Shown: positions 17,806-24,765 of the stretch, one piece after another
Position numbering within the stretch: the stretch's first letter is position 1
Layout: each line of letters opens with the position of its first letter
NCBI RefSeq assembly: GCF_008087085.1
Contig: NZ_VIYJ01000001.1
Span: 558,001-622,000 of the forward strand
DNA length: 64,000 nucleotides
From: Nocardioides rubriscoriae
GTDB taxonomy: Bacteria > Actinomycetota > Actinomycetes > Propionibacteriales > Nocardioidaceae
Direction: 5' to 3'
Position numbers and translations under genes: made by a program
Notes under the pieces: model-generated
Databases searched by the model: none
Told to the model about the DNA's origin: nothing
What the model saw: only the letters and a program-made list of their open reading frames with translations

Positions 17806-18325
17806 GGGTGGTACCTCTCTCAGGGGTGATGGTGAGGGAGGTGTCGAGCAGCGGACGGATGCGCTCGAGCGCACGCATGCTGCGGTTGCGGACGGCACCC
17901 GAGGAGACCCCCATGCGGGCGGCGGTCTCCTCGACGCTGAGGTCCTCGAGGTACCTCAGCACCAGCACGGCACGATCGGCCGGGGCGAGCCCGGCGAGCG
18001 CCTCGTCCAGGGCCATCCGCGTCTCCGCCGCGCCGGTCGCGTCGGCGACGGGCCGGTCGGGCAGGTCGGCGTACGGCCGCTCGGTGCTGCTGCGTCGGCG
18101 GCGGTTGCTCAGGAACGTGCGCGTCAGCGCCGTGTGGGCGTAGGCCACCGGGTTGTCGATCGGCCCGCGCAGCGTGGCGTGCCACCGCACGTAGACCTTG
18201 GCCAGGGTGTCCTGGACGAGGTCCTCGGCGAGGTGGGCGTCACCGCTGAGCAGGCGCGCCGACCGCAGCAGCGCGGGGGTCCGCGCGAGCGCGAACTCCT
18301 CGAACTCCTGCGTCCTGGTCGACAT
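17798..18325 (-). CDS. SigE-family RNA polymerase sigma factor
   Basis: 175 residues, the actinobacterial SigE-like ECF group. Region 2: FALARTPALLRSARLLSGDAHLAEDLVQDTLAKVYVRW; region 4: LAPADRAVLVLRYLEDLSVEETA with the HTH ARMGVSSGAVRNRSMRALERIR. ATG at 18325 follows AGGAGTGAG. Co-transcribed with the overlapping membrane-protein gene. The promoter region is shared head-to-head with the SnoaL-like gene at 18466. A second sigma/membrane-protein pair with the same 4-8 nt overlap layout occurs at 60873-62728. Confidence 0.88.
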   Translation of the reverse strand: MSTRTQEFEEFALARTPALLRSARLLSGDAHLAEDLVQDTLAKVYVRWHATLRGPIDNPVAYAHTALTRTFLSNRRRRSSTERPYADLPDRPVADATGAAETRMALDEALAGLAPADRAVLVLRYLEDLSVEETAARMGVSSGAVRNRSMRALERIRPLLDTSLTITPERGTTRE

Positions 18326-18423
18326 CTCACTCCTGGTGTCCGGTCGGCGTCACGTCGGCGACACTGCAAGGACGCCGTCACCCGCTCCCGCGTCACACAC
18401 TCCCCCATGCGGCCGGCTTCACG

Positions 18424-18459
18424 CAGAACTAGAACACGTTGCAGTTCTGGTCGTACGAT
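18424..18459 (+). promoter_or_regulatory. KstR-type operator with adjacent -10
   Basis: TAGAACACGTTGCA at 18430-18443 fits the published KstR consensus TNNAACNNGTTNNA at every fixed position. It is embedded in a longer dyad, CAGAACT (18424-18430) and AGTTCTG (18443-18449). TACGAT at 18454-18459 is a -10 located 6 nt before the ATG of the SnoaL-like gene, so the operator covers the -35 region. Control by a KstR-like TetR repressor is inferred. Confidence 0.6.
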
Positions 18460-18465
18460 GCCCGC

Positions 18466-18918
18466 ATGATCACCTCCGACGCCATCACCTGGCTCGCCGC
18501 CGACGACCCGCACCCGGCCCGCGCGGCCAGCCAGCGGTCCTACTCGGCGGTCGCGAAGGGCGACCTGGCCGAGTGGCTCACGGTCTACTCCGAGCACGCC
18601 GTGCTCGAGGACCCCGTCGGACCCTCGATGTTCGACCCCGAGGGCAAGGGCCACCACGGCCACGCCGGCATCTCCGCCTTCTGGGAGAAGGCGATCGCCC
18701 CGATCGCGACGTTCGAGTTCACGATCACGGAGTCCTTGGCCAACCCGGGCAGCAACACCTGCGCCAACGTCGGCAGCATCAAGACGTCGTTCGCCGACGG
18801 CTCCCACACCACGACCGACCTGGTGATGGTCTACGTCGTCGACGACGACGGCCTGGTCCTGTCGATGAAGGCCTTCTGGGAGCCCGAGCGCACGATGGCG
18901 TCGTTCACCCCCGCCTGA
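18466..18918 (+). CDS. SnoaL-like / ketosteroid-isomerase-fold protein
   Basis: 150 residues with the NTF2/SnoaL cone fold: an N-terminal helix (RAASQRSYSAVAKGDLAEWLTVYSEHAVLEDPVGPSMFDPEGKGHHGHAGISAFW) followed by curved sheet strands. The pattern VLEDP, GHAGI..FW and late FWEPE is typical of ketosteroid isomerase-like proteins found in actinobacterial steroid loci. ATG 18466 is 6 nt after a TACGAT -10, so leaderless. The KstR-type operator immediately upstream makes a role in sterol or steroid breakdown plausible; no other steroid genes are in the window. Confidence 0.75.
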   Translation: MITSDAITWLAADDPHPARAASQRSYSAVAKGDLAEWLTVYSEHAVLEDPVGPSMFDPEGKGHHGHAGISAFWEKAIAPIATFEFTITESLANPGSNTCANVGSIKTSFADGSHTTTDLVMVYVVDDDGLVLSMKAFWEPERTMASFTPA

Positions 18919-18963
18919 TCCCGCGTTCATGCTGCGCTCATGCGCAGGTGCCACGCTGGTGGG

Positions 18964-19791
18964 GTGGCTAGTCGGCGGCGCGCGTTCCTCCATGTCGGTC
19001 TCGACGACGGATCGGGTCGGGTGGTCGGCGACGCCCTCGAGGCCCACGAGCACGCCCTGCTCGACCTGCACGTACGCCGCCCGGCCGGGTCGGGCGCGAC
19101 CTTCCGCGCCGTCCTCGACGTGCTCGACGCCCACGCCGACTGGGGCTACGACCGCGACGAGGTCGACGGCGCCTGGGCCGACCTCGTCGAGCGGGCCCGC
19201 AAGGGCCGCGACACCATCGTGCTCAGCCAGACGCTGCTGGCGGCCGCACCGCCCGAGCGGGCGCGCGCCGTGGTCGAGTCCCTCGACGGCTTCGACGTGC
19301 ACGCCGTCGTGACGGCCGCAGCACCCGTGGCCTGGGTGCGTCCCGGCGACCCGGGCCGCGACCTCGCCGACGTGCTGCCCCGCTGGGCCGGGGCGGTCGG
19401 CGCCGCCGACCGTGTGCACGTGCTCCTCGGCGCCGACGCCGCCACGACGTGGAGGTCACTGGGCCGCGTCGCCGACTTCGGCACCTCGTCCCTGCGCGTG
19501 CCGGCAGTCGACCTCGACGCCCCCGACCGGGCCACGCCCGCCGACCCCCGGCTCGCCGCCGCCTGGCGCGAGCTCCTCGGAGCCTCGGACTACGACGTCG
19601 TCGGCGACCCCGCGGTGCTCGACGTGGCGTCGTACGACGACGACGTGGTGGTGGCCGCCGGCCGCGCCCTCGACCAGGCCCACCACGAGCTGGAGCGGCT
19701 GCGCCAGCGCAACGACGAGCTCACCCAGCGCCTGGCCAAGGTCGAGCGCAAGCGCCTCAAGCTCAAGCGCAAGCTGGCCGAGCAGCGCTGA
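18964..19791 (+). CDS. Degenerate sulfotransferase-like protein with C-terminal coiled coil
   Basis: 275 residues from GTG 18964. The opening RRAFLHVGLDDGSGRVV aligns by eye with the LHVGxPKTGTTYLQ start of actinobacterial PAPS-dependent sulfotransferase-like proteins, and the later segment FRAVLDVL...WADLVERAR...TIVLSQTLLAAAPPERA matches the same family, but the PKTGTT P-loop that binds the 5'-phosphosulfate is replaced by DDGSGR. Catalysis is therefore doubtful. The last 45 residues are a charged coiled coil (ELERLRQRNDELTQRLAKV then Lys/Arg-rich). Function unknown; possibly a structural or polysaccharide-related relic. Confidence 0.6.
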   Translation: MASRRRAFLHVGLDDGSGRVVGDALEAHEHALLDLHVRRPAGSGATFRAVLDVLDAHADWGYDRDEVDGAWADLVERARKGRDTIVLSQTLLAAAPPERARAVVESLDGFDVHAVVTAAAPVAWVRPGDPGRDLADVLPRWAGAVGAADRVHVLLGADAATTWRSLGRVADFGTSSLRVPAVDLDAPDRATPADPRLAAAWRELLGASDYDVVGDPAVLDVASYDDDVVVAAGRALDQAHHELERLRQRNDELTQRLAKVERKRLKLKRKLAEQR

Positions 19792-19826
19792 CCCGGGTCA
19801 GGTCGGGCGGCCGGCTGCGGTCGGGC

Positions 19827-19867
19827 GGTCTCGTGACGCTCCCCAGCGGGAGCTCCTCGACCACCGT
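19827..19867 (+). repeat. Dispersed actinobacterial repeat, decayed copy A
   Basis: Begins GGTCTCGTGACGCTCCCC and ends CTCCTCGACCACCG. It resembles the GGTCTCGTGACGCTCG...CTCCTCGACCACCG mosaic intergenic repeats of Nocardioides-like genomes, recalled from general knowledge. Confidence 0.5.
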
Positions 19868-19954
19868 GGGGCGGGGCCTCCAACCTCACCGCACGGCGCA
19901 CGCCGACGCAGGCGGCCCGCCGAGCCACGGTCGGGGCTGCGGGATCGGTTGCGT

Positions 19955-20000
19955 GGTTTCGAGGCTCGTCGCTAGCGCTCCTCACTCCTCAACCACCGTG
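19955..20000 (+). repeat. Dispersed actinobacterial repeat, decayed copy B
   Basis: Begins GGTTTCGAGGCTCGTCGC and ends CTCCTCAACCACCG, sharing frame and 3' end with copy A 130 nt upstream. Followed by GTGGGGTGTTGAGG, which can fold back on CCTCAACCACC. Confidence 0.5.
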
Positions 20001-20175
20001 GGGTGTTGAGGCGCCATCCCCATCTGGGCGCCCGGACCACGGACCGACTCGACCACACGGCGCACGTCGGTGGGCGCCGGCCGCGGAGACGGTCCGGCCC
20101 GCCGTGTCAGACCGGCGGCAGCGCCACCAGGAAGTGCGGGCCGGCGGCTCGAGCCGGCGCTCAGCGACCAATCGA

Positions 20176-20634
20176 TCAGTGCGGCTGCCAGGCGTCCTCG
20201 TCGGCCGTGCGGGAGGTGACGGCCTTGGGCAGCTTGGCGTCGGAGAGCTGTTGGAGGGAGACCTGCTCGAAGACGTCGCGCAGCGAGCGTCGGGCGGCGA
20301 TCCAGACGTGCTGCAGCACGTCGGCGCGCTCGTTGTAGGTGACGGACTCGGGGCGCAGGCCGTAGACGGAGACCAGGGGGCCGTCGACGGCGCGGATGAC
20401 GTCGGCGACGGAGACGTCGGTGGCCGGGCGGCCCATCCGCCACCCGCCGGACTGCCCGCGCTGCGACATCACGATGCCGGCACGACGCAGGTCGGCGAGG
20501 ATCGCCTGCAGGAAGCCATGCGGGATGTCCTGCAACCGGCCCAGCTCCTCGGCGCTGACGGCCTTGCCGTCCTCGCGCCCCGCCATCTCGATGAGAGCCC
20601 GCAGCGCGTAGTCGGACTTGGCGGAAACTCGCAT
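20176..20634 (-). CDS. Rrf2-family transcriptional regulator
   Basis: 152 residues. The N-terminal winged helix begins MRVSAKSDYALRALIEMA, diagnostic of the Rrf2/IscR/NsrR family, with recognition segment IPHGFLQAILADLRRAGIV and wing SQRGQSGGWRMGRP. No Cys occurs anywhere in the protein, so it cannot bind an Fe-S cluster through the usual three-Cys set and must sense something else or act constitutively. ATG at 20634 lies 178 nt from, and divergent to, phaC. A dyad CCAGTGT/ACACTGG sits just upstream of its start, suggesting autoregulation and perhaps control of the pha operon. Confidence 0.88.
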   Translation of the reverse strand: MRVSAKSDYALRALIEMAGREDGKAVSAEELGRLQDIPHGFLQAILADLRRAGIVMSQRGQSGGWRMGRPATDVSVADVIRAVDGPLVSVYGLRPESVTYNERADVLQHVWIAARRSLRDVFEQVSLQQLSDAKLPKAVTSRTADEDAWQPH

Positions 20635-20638
20635 GAGG

Positions 20639-20671
20639 CCAGTGTGTCAGATATGTCGCCTCGGACACTGG
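20639..20671. promoter_or_regulatory. Dyad upstream of the Rrf2 gene
   Basis: CCAGTGT (20639-20645) and ACACTGG (20665-20671) are perfect complements 19 nt apart, with CATATC (minus strand) between as a possible -10 for the regulator gene. Candidate autoregulatory operator; inference. Confidence 0.4.
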
Positions 20672-20811
20672 ACCAACAAGCCCATCGCGTCCACCCCTGC
20701 GCCCCACCCCTGCGCATGGGGAGAAGGCACGGCCACCGTGAGAGCGTGAGTGTGGTGCCGGTCACGTGTCGCGGTCAGCGTGACGCGGCCTGTGCCGCCT
20801 CGGAGGCCCCC

Positions 20812-22566
20812 ATGTCCCACCCGTCCGGCTCGGCGAAGAGCGCCGCGGCAGCGCAGTCCCGCATCCACGCCGTCGACGACACCGACGCCGCCGAGCGCGC
20901 CGCCGCCGTCTCCACCCCGCTCGACCTGCTGCTCGCCGACGCGGCCAGCAGCCCGGTACGCCGTTTCCTGCCCGGCATGTCGGGGGTGCGGTTCGCCGGC
21001 GCGCTCGTGCGCCGTCCCGCCCCCGTCGTACGCCGCACGGTCGGGTTGACCAGAGAGCTCGGCCAGGTGCTGGTCGGCCGCTCCGAGCGGGCGCCGGACC
21101 CCAAGGACCGCCGGTTCACCGACGACGGCTGGTCCAAGAACCCGTTCCTGCGCCGCACCCTGCAGGCCTACCTGGCCGCAGGCGCCGCGGTGCGCGGGGT
21201 CGTCGAGGACACCCGCCTCGGCTGGGGCGACGGCCAGCGGATCGGCTTCATCGTCGACAACCTGGTCGAGGCGTCCTCGCCCAGCAACAACCCGTTCCTC
21301 AACCCGAAGGTCCTCAAGCGGGTCGTCGACACCGGCGGCGGCAACCTCGTCGAGGGCACCCGCCGGCTGGTCCGCGACTTCGCGACCGCACCGCGGGTCC
21401 CGTCGATGGTCGAGCCCGACGCCTTCGAGGTGGGCGCCGACCTCGCGGTGACGCCGGGGGCCGTGGTGCTGCGCACCGACGTCTTCGAGCTGATCCAGTA
21501 CACCCCGCAGACCCCGCAGGTGCGCAGCGTGCCGCTGCTCATCGTGCCGCCGACGATCAACAAGTACTACGTCATCGACCTGGCCCCCGACCGCAGCCTG
21601 GTCGAGCACCTGGTCGCCCAGGGCCAGCAGGTCTACTGCATCTCGTGGCGCAACCCCGACAAGCGCCACGCCTCCTGGGGTCTCGACACCTACGCCCAGG
21701 CGATCCTCGAGGCGATGACCGTCGCGCAGGACATCTCGCGCCAGGAGCAGGTGTCGCTGCTCGGCATCTGCTCGGGCGGGATGATCGCCTCGATGGTGCT
21801 GGCCCACCTGGCCGCGACCGGTGACCTCGGCCGGGTCGCCGCCTTCAGCCTTGCCGTCACGGTGCTCGACCAGGAGCAGGCCGGACTTCCGAGTGCACTG
21901 CTCTCGCACAAGGCCGCAGCCGCCTCCACCCGCGCCAGCGCCGAGAAGGGCTACCTCGACGGCCGCGCCTTGGCCGAGGTCTTCGCCTGGCTGCGCCCCA
22001 ACGACCTGATCTGGAACTACTGGGTCAACAACTACCTCCTCGGCCACGCCCCCAAGGCCTTCGACATCCTCTACTGGAACGCCGACTCGGTGCGGATGAC
22101 CGCCGCGATGCACCGCGACTTCATGGAGCTCGCGATCCACAACTCGCTGACCGAGGCGGGCGGCGCCACCCTGCTCGGCACCGAGATCGACCTCGGCAAG
22201 ATCGACACCGACACCTACGTCGTCGCCGGCATCGCCGACCACCTGTGCGCCTGGGAGTCCTGCTACCGCACCACCCAGCTGTTCGGGGGCGAGAGCCGCT
22301 TCGTGCTGTCCACCAGCGGCCACATCGCCGCGATGGTCAACCCGCCCGGCAACCCCAAGGCGAGCTTCCAGACCGCGCCCCACCACCCGCCCGAGGCCCA
22401 GGACTGGCTGGCCTCGGCGTCGAAGACCTCCGGCACCTGGTGGGACGACTACGCCGCGTGGCTCGGCGAGCGCAGCGGGCCCGAGCGCGGCAAGCCCCGC
22501 AGGCTCGGCTCGGCACGGCACGAGCCGGTCTGCGACGCCCCGGGTACCTACGTCCATGACCGCTGA
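20812..22566 (+). CDS. phaC: Polyhydroxyalkanoate synthase
   Basis: 584 residues, alpha/beta-hydrolase-fold polymerase that joins 3-hydroxyacyl-CoA units into storage polyester at granules. The lipase-like box is GICSGG with catalytic Cys320; Asp476 (IADHLCAW) and His504 (SGHIAAM) complete the triad. WxN and NYLLGHAPKAFDILYWN segments are typical of class I/II PhaC; no PhaE or PhaR partner is adjacent. CGGAGG lies 5 nt before ATG 20812, which fixes the start. First gene of phaC-phaZ-acyl-CoA dehydrogenase, the first two overlapping by 11 nt. Together with fadE5 downstream it links beta-oxidation intermediates to polyester storage. Confidence 0.93.
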   Translation: MSHPSGSAKSAAAAQSRIHAVDDTDAAERAAAVSTPLDLLLADAASSPVRRFLPGMSGVRFAGALVRRPAPVVRRTVGLTRELGQVLVGRSERAPDPKDRRFTDDGWSKNPFLRRTLQAYLAAGAAVRGVVEDTRLGWGDGQRIGFIVDNLVEASSPSNNPFLNPKVLKRVVDTGGGNLVEGTRRLVRDFATAPRVPSMVEPDAFEVGADLAVTPGAVVLRTDVFELIQYTPQTPQVRSVPLLIVPPTINKYYVIDLAPDRSLVEHLVAQGQQVYCISWRNPDKRHASWGLDTYAQAILEAMTVAQDISRQEQVSLLGICSGGMIASMVLAHLAATGDLGRVAAFSLAVTVLDQEQAGLPSALLSHKAAAASTRASAEKGYLDGRALAEVFAWLRPNDLIWNYWVNNYLLGHAPKAFDILYWNADSVRMTAAMHRDFMELAIHNSLTEAGGATLLGTEIDLGKIDTDTYVVAGIADHLCAWESCYRTTQLFGGESRFVLSTSGHIAAMVNPPGNPKASFQTAPHHPPEAQDWLASASKTSGTWWDDYAAWLGERSGPERGKPRRLGSARHEPVCDAPGTYVHDR

Positions 22567-23401
22567 GCCCGTGACCGCCGAGCCCGACCAGCTGCGCACC
22601 ATCGCCGTACGCCGGATCCCGGTGCGCGTCTCGGTCCGCCCCGCGACCGGCCACCTCGCCGACGTGCCCCCGTTGCTGCTCTGCAACGGCATCGGCGCCT
22701 CGCTGGAGGCCCTGCAACCGCTGGTCGACGAGCTCGACCCGGCCCGCGGCCTGGTGCGCTTCGACGTCCCCGGCGTCGGCGGCTCCCCACCGCCGCCCTT
22801 CCCCTACACGATGGCCGGCCTCGCGTCCTGGCTCGGCGCGATGATGACCCGCCTGGGCCACCCGACGTACGACGTCCTCGGCCTGTCGTGGGGCGGCGGG
22901 GTCGCCCAGCAGCTGGCCTTCCAGCAGCGCCGTCGCGTACGCCGCGTGGTGCTGGCCGCGACCGGCACCGGCTCGCTCATGGTGCCGGCCCGGCCCCGGG
23001 TGCTCGGCATCATGCTCACCCCGCGCCGCCACCGCGACCCCGACTACGCCGCCAGGGTCGCCGCCACGATCTACGGCGGCTCGATGCGCACCGACCCCGA
23101 GCGCGGCGCCCGGCTGCTGCACTCGGTGACCCGCGCCGGCCCCCAGCGCGGCTACTACCTGCAGCTGCTGGCCGGCGCCGGCTGGTCGAGCCTGCCGGGG
23201 CTGCCGCTGATCAGGCAGCCCGTGCTGGTGCTCGCCGGCGACGACGACCCGATCATCCCGCTGGTCAACGCCAAGGTGATCGCCCGCCTGCTCCCCCGCT
23301 CCACCCTCCACGTCTACCGCGGCGGGCACCTCGGCATCCTCACCGAGGCCGACCGGCTCGCCCCCGTCATCGAGACCTTCCTCCAGGAGTCCCTGCGTTG
23401 A
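22556..23401 (+). CDS. phaZ: Intracellular poly(3-hydroxyalkanoate) depolymerase, alpha/beta hydrolase
   Basis: 281 residues, alpha/beta hydrolase. LLLCNGIGASLEALQPLVDEL is characteristic of the intracellular medium-chain PHA depolymerase family; the nucleophile is in GLSWGG, the acid in LAGDDDPIIP and the His in GGHLGI. It would release hydroxyacids from granules made by PhaC. ATG 22556 overlaps the phaC stop by 11 nt and its own stop overlaps the next start by 4 nt, so all three genes are translationally coupled. No signal peptide, as expected for an intracellular depolymerase. Confidence 0.85.
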   Translation: MTAEPVTAEPDQLRTIAVRRIPVRVSVRPATGHLADVPPLLLCNGIGASLEALQPLVDELDPARGLVRFDVPGVGGSPPPPFPYTMAGLASWLGAMMTRLGHPTYDVLGLSWGGGVAQQLAFQQRRRVRRVVLAATGTGSLMVPARPRVLGIMLTPRRHRDPDYAARVAATIYGGSMRTDPERGARLLHSVTRAGPQRGYYLQLLAGAGWSSLPGLPLIRQPVLVLAGDDDPIIPLVNAKVIARLLPRSTLHVYRGGHLGILTEADRLAPVIETFLQESLR

Positions 23402-24594
23402 GCACCCCCGAGACCGACCCGACCGACACCCCGTTCTCCGACTTCCTCGGCTTCGAGCTGCTGCTCGACGAGCAGGACCGCGCGCTGCTCAGCTCGGTGC
23501 GGGCCTTCATGACCCGCGAGGTCGAGCCGGTCATCAACGACTACTGGACCCGTGCTGCGTTCCCCCACGACCTGCTGCCCGGGTTGGCGAGCCTCGGCAT
23601 CGCCGGCCTGACCTACGACGGCCCCGGCTGCCCGGCGCGGGGCGCCCTGGTCAACGGACTGGTCGCCATGGAGCTGTCGCGCGTCGACTCCTCGATCGGC
23701 ACCTTCATGGGCGTCCACGGCGGCCTGGCGATGGGGTCCATCATGCTGTGCGGCTCCCCCGAGCAGCGCGAGCGCTGGCTTCCGGCGATGGCGCGCATGG
23801 AGCTGATCGGCGCCTTCGGCCTCACCGAGCCCGACACCGGGTCGGCGATCTCGCAGGGGATGACGACCACCGCGCGCCGTGACGGCGACGGCTGGGTCCT
23901 CAACGGGCACAAGAAGTGGATCGGCAACGCGACCTTCGCCGACCTGGTCGTGATCTGGGCCAAGGACGAGGCCGACGGCGAGGTCAAGGGCTTCGTCGTG
24001 CGCGGCGACGCCGAGGGCTTCACCGCCACCAAGCAGGAGGACAAGATCGCCCTGCGGGTCGTGCAGAACGCCGAGATCGACCTGGTCGACGTGTTCGTGC
24101 CCGAGGCCGACCGGCTGCAGGAGGCCCACACCTTCGCCGACACCGCCCGGGTGCTGCGCGTGACGCGCATGGACGTCGCCTGGCAGGCCGCGGGCTGCGC
24201 GCGCGGCGCCTTCGAGCACGCGCTGCGCTACACCAAGCAGCGCGAGCAGTTCGGCCGCTCGATCGCGTCGTTCCAGATGGTCCAGGACCTGCTGGTCAAG
24301 ATGCTCAGCAACGTCACCGCCTCGACCGCGATGAACGCCCGCGCCTCCCAGCTGCAGGACGCCGGCAGCCTGCGCGAGGAGCACGCCTCGCTGTGCAAGG
24401 CCCACAGCACCGTGCGGATGCGCGAGACGGTCGGCTGGGCCCGCGAGGTCCTCGGCGGCAACGGCATCCTGCTCGAGCACCACGTCGGCCGCTTCGTCGC
24501 CGACGCCGAGGCGATCTACTCCTACGAGGGCACCCGCGAGATCAACACCCTCATCGTGGGCCGCGCGATCACCGGCGAGAGCGCCTTCGTGTAG
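23398..24594 (+). CDS. Acyl-CoA dehydrogenase
   Basis: 398 residues, FAD-dependent. AFGLTEPDTGSAIS and WVLNGHKKWIGNATFADLVVIWA are the FAD/substrate loops; the late segment YEGTREINTLIVGRAITG carries the position of the catalytic Glu (YEGT). The pattern resembles glutaryl-CoA/short-chain dehydrogenases. The start is TTG at 23398, within TTGA shared with the phaZ stop; AGGAG 8 nt upstream supports it and no ATG gives a full-length N-terminus. It may oxidise acyl-CoAs derived from PHA monomers; the substrate is not certain. The stop codon lies inside an inverted repeat. Confidence 0.88.
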   Translation: MSTPETDPTDTPFSDFLGFELLLDEQDRALLSSVRAFMTREVEPVINDYWTRAAFPHDLLPGLASLGIAGLTYDGPGCPARGALVNGLVAMELSRVDSSIGTFMGVHGGLAMGSIMLCGSPEQRERWLPAMARMELIGAFGLTEPDTGSAISQGMTTTARRDGDGWVLNGHKKWIGNATFADLVVIWAKDEADGEVKGFVVRGDAEGFTATKQEDKIALRVVQNAEIDLVDVFVPEADRLQEAHTFADTARVLRVTRMDVAWQAAGCARGAFEHALRYTKQREQFGRSIASFQMVQDLLVKMLSNVTASTAMNARASQLQDAGSLREEHASLCKAHSTVRMRETVGWAREVLGGNGILLEHHVGRFVADAEAIYSYEGTREINTLIVGRAITGESAFV

Positions 24595-24647
24595 GTCTCG
24601 ACGAGCTCGACCACCGAGTCGGTCCGCTGGTCGAGCCTGTCGAGACC
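24594..24647. repeat. GGTCTCGAC inverted repeat (dispersed actinobacterial type)
   Basis: Arms GGTCTCGACGAGCTCGACCA (24594-24613) and TGGTCGAGCCTGTCGAGACC (24628-24647) pair with two mismatches around 14 nt. The left arm begins on the last base of the preceding gene's stop codon. The sequence matches the GGTCTCGACAGGCTCGACCA elements scattered in Nocardioides-like genomes and could serve as a terminator here. Confidence 0.65.
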
Positions 24648-24669
24648 CCGCACTGTGACCGATCGGATG

Positions 24670-24717
24670 TTGCACGGCCATGTACCCCCCAGTAACATAG
24701 AAGTTACTGGCCGGTAG
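24670..24717 (+). promoter_or_regulatory. fadE5 promoter with TTAC-type operators
   Basis: TTGCAC (24670-24675), 17 nt, TAACAT (24693-24698) forms a good promoter. CCAGTAAC (24689-24696) and GTTACTGG (24703-24710) are a perfect 8-bp dyad across the -10, and TTACTGGCCGGTAG (24704-24717) overlaps it. The latter shares TTACYNNYCGGTAG with the site before etfD. Repression by a TetR-family fatty-acid regulator is inferred. Confidence 0.55.
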
Positions 24718-24765
24718 TACCTGCGTCCGCGCCCTCCCAACATCTGACACAGAAACGGTGGGTCC

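Larger units (their letters stand above)
19792..20175. other. 384-bp intergenic region with decayed repeats
   Basis: No credible gene. It lies between convergent genes and holds two related decayed repeat units (listed separately at 19827-19867 and 19955-20000), each ending in CTC(A/G)ACCACCGTGGGG. The rest is featureless GC-rich sequence. Confidence 0.7.
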
